DNA from: Fimenecus sp051881335
Lineage (GTDB): Bacteria; Bacillota; Clostridia; Oscillospirales; Acutalibacteraceae
Direction: 5' to 3'
Assembly (NCBI GenBank): GCA_051881335.1
Contig: JBJEPR010000054.1
Location: 1-6,003, forward strand
Length of the DNA stretch: 6,003 bases
Below the pieces are notes generated by a model. It saw nothing but the letters and a program-made list of their open reading frames with translations, made no database searches and was not told where the DNA came from. The position numbers and the translations under genes were made by a program. How positions within the stretch are numbered: the first letter of the stretch is position 1; each line of letters begins with the position of its first letter. Positions 5,581 to 6,003 of the stretch are shown here, piece after piece.

Positions 5581-6003
5581 AGTATCTCCTTTACCGTGCA
5601 GGCGGCTTTACCGTCCGCGACCTGCACCGTTACTTCAGTATTTACGGAAAGCTGCTTTGTGGATGTGACAACCGTACCGTCCGAAAGTGCAGTTACGCTG
5701 TACCCGCGCGCAAGCACCGAAAGTGGGCTTAATGCCTGTAATTTCGCGGCGTTTTCCTGCAAACGAACGCGCGCACGGTGCAAAATCTCATTTTCAATTT
5801 TATCAAATTGTGTAGATACCGCCAAGAGTTGCATACGCTTTGTATCGAAATAGAGATTTGGATTTTTCAGTACGCTTTTTTGCGTAAGCTGCTCTAACGC
5901 CAAGCGCTGTTCGCGTAAGTTACCCGTAACGGTTCTCTGCATACGCGAAAGCAAAGTATAAATTTCGGCACGCAGTTCCGTTTGGTCGGGTACAGCCAGT
6001 TCT
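5577..6003 (-). CDS. xseA: Exodeoxyribonuclease VII large subunit, C-terminal part (cut by window edge)
   Basis: XseA is the catalytic subunit of exonuclease VII, which processively degrades single-stranded DNA in the cytoplasm and helps mismatch repair and removal of trapped topoisomerase intermediates. The last 141 residues of a family usually about 400-450 long are visible; the frame is open to the right edge, so the OB-fold and most of the catalytic domain lie outside. Visible parts are the conserved ELAVPDQTEL at the cut end, then a long charged helical stretch (the coiled-coil region that carries XseB in known enzymes), then the C-terminal signature LQALSPLSVLARGYS and a short beta-rich tail with VADGKAACTVKEIL. 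The first in-window Met/Leu is not a start; the reading frame clearly continues upstream of it. The stop overlaps xseB by 4 nt. Adjacency to xseB confirms the call. Confidence 0.95.
   Translation of the reverse strand, partial: ELAVPDQTELRAEIYTLLSRMQRTVTGNLREQRLALEQLTQKSVLKNPNLYFDTKRMQLLAVSTQFDKIENEILHRARVRLQENAAKLQALSPLSVLARGYSVTALSDGTVVTSTKQLSVNTEVTVQVADGKAACTVKEIL
5585..5590 (-). promoter_or_regulatory. Ribosome binding site of xseB, inside the xseA 3' end
   Basis: AGGAGA on the minus strand, within the AAG GAG ATA codons that end xseA, precedes the xseB ATG with a spacing of about 5 nt from the GGAG core. It fixes the xseB start and lies in translated sequence, favouring coupled translation of the two exonuclease VII subunits. 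Confidence 0.75.

Larger units (their letters stand above)
1..6003 (-). other. Probable single transcription unit xseA-xseB-ispA-dxs-tlyA-nadK-argR-recN
   Basis: All eight genes point the same way. Junctions are, in order of transcription: 4-nt overlap, 1-nt overlap, 26-nt gap, 8-nt overlap, 8-nt gap, 2-nt gap, 1-nt overlap. No gap is large enough to hold an ordinary promoter plus terminator, and no GC-rich stem followed by a T-run was seen. Internal promoters inside coding sequence cannot be excluded by eye. The operon's first and last genes lie outside the window. Confidence 0.75.

Noticed and set aside
1..6003. Mobile element, CRISPR array, toxin-antitoxin, defence system or other accessory module
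   Set aside because: The minus strand is almost entirely filled by eight recognisable core genes with near-zero spacing; no repeats, integrase or transposase, or unexplained genes remain.

Overview
This window is ordinary, densely packed bacterial core genome. All eight genes lie on the minus strand and probably belong to one transcription unit. Read in the direction of transcription (right to left) the order is xseA (3' part only), xseB, ispA, dxs, tlyA, nadK, argR, recN (5' part only). The gene order, the AGGAGG-type ribosome binding sites, TTG and ATG starts, moderate GC content and cysteine-rich core enzymes all suggest a low-to-moderate GC Firmicute. An anaerobic Clostridia (Oscillospiraceae-like) is the best guess. 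From memory, Bacillus subtilis has a closely similar cluster (xseA-xseB-ispA-dxs-yqxC-ahrC-recN) without nadK between the methyltransferase gene and the arginine repressor gene. Many Clostridia carry nadK there, as seen here. The species cannot be named from this sequence alone.

Layout from right to left: 6003-5577 is the C-terminal part of the exonuclease VII large subunit, which overlaps by 4 nt the small subunit xseB (5580-5380). xseB overlaps by 1 nt the polyprenyl synthase ispA (5380-4496). A 26-nt gap, the longest non-coding stretch in the window, separates ispA from dxs (4469-2613 with the preferred ATG start). dxs overlaps tlyA (2620-1814) by 8 nt. nadK (1805-948) follows after 8 nt, argR (945-484) after 2 nt, and recN begins at 484, overlapping argR by 1 nt and leaving the window at position 1. 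I see no promoter, terminator, RNA gene, repeat, mobile element or CRISPR array, and the plus strand shows only shadow reading frames.

Functionally the cluster joins DNA repair or processing (exonuclease VII, RecN), isoprenoid precursor synthesis (Dxs makes DXP at the head of the MEP pathway; IspA builds the prenyl diphosphate, probably farnesyl diphosphate, that feeds undecaprenyl phosphate and quinone synthesis), rRNA 2'-O-methylation (TlyA), NADP supply (NadK; NADPH is used by the MEP pathway and much else) and arginine-responsive regulation (ArgR). These are not one pathway; the grouping is a conserved housekeeping arrangement. Tight junctions, with Shine-Dalgarno sequences inside the last codons of the preceding gene, suggest translational coupling. 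I found no convincing undescribed system. The points worth a second look are modest: start-codon choice and a possible hairpin over the dxs ribosome binding site, a paired AGG-AGG arginine codon that doubles as the argR ribosome binding site, and small motif substitutions in NadK and RecN.
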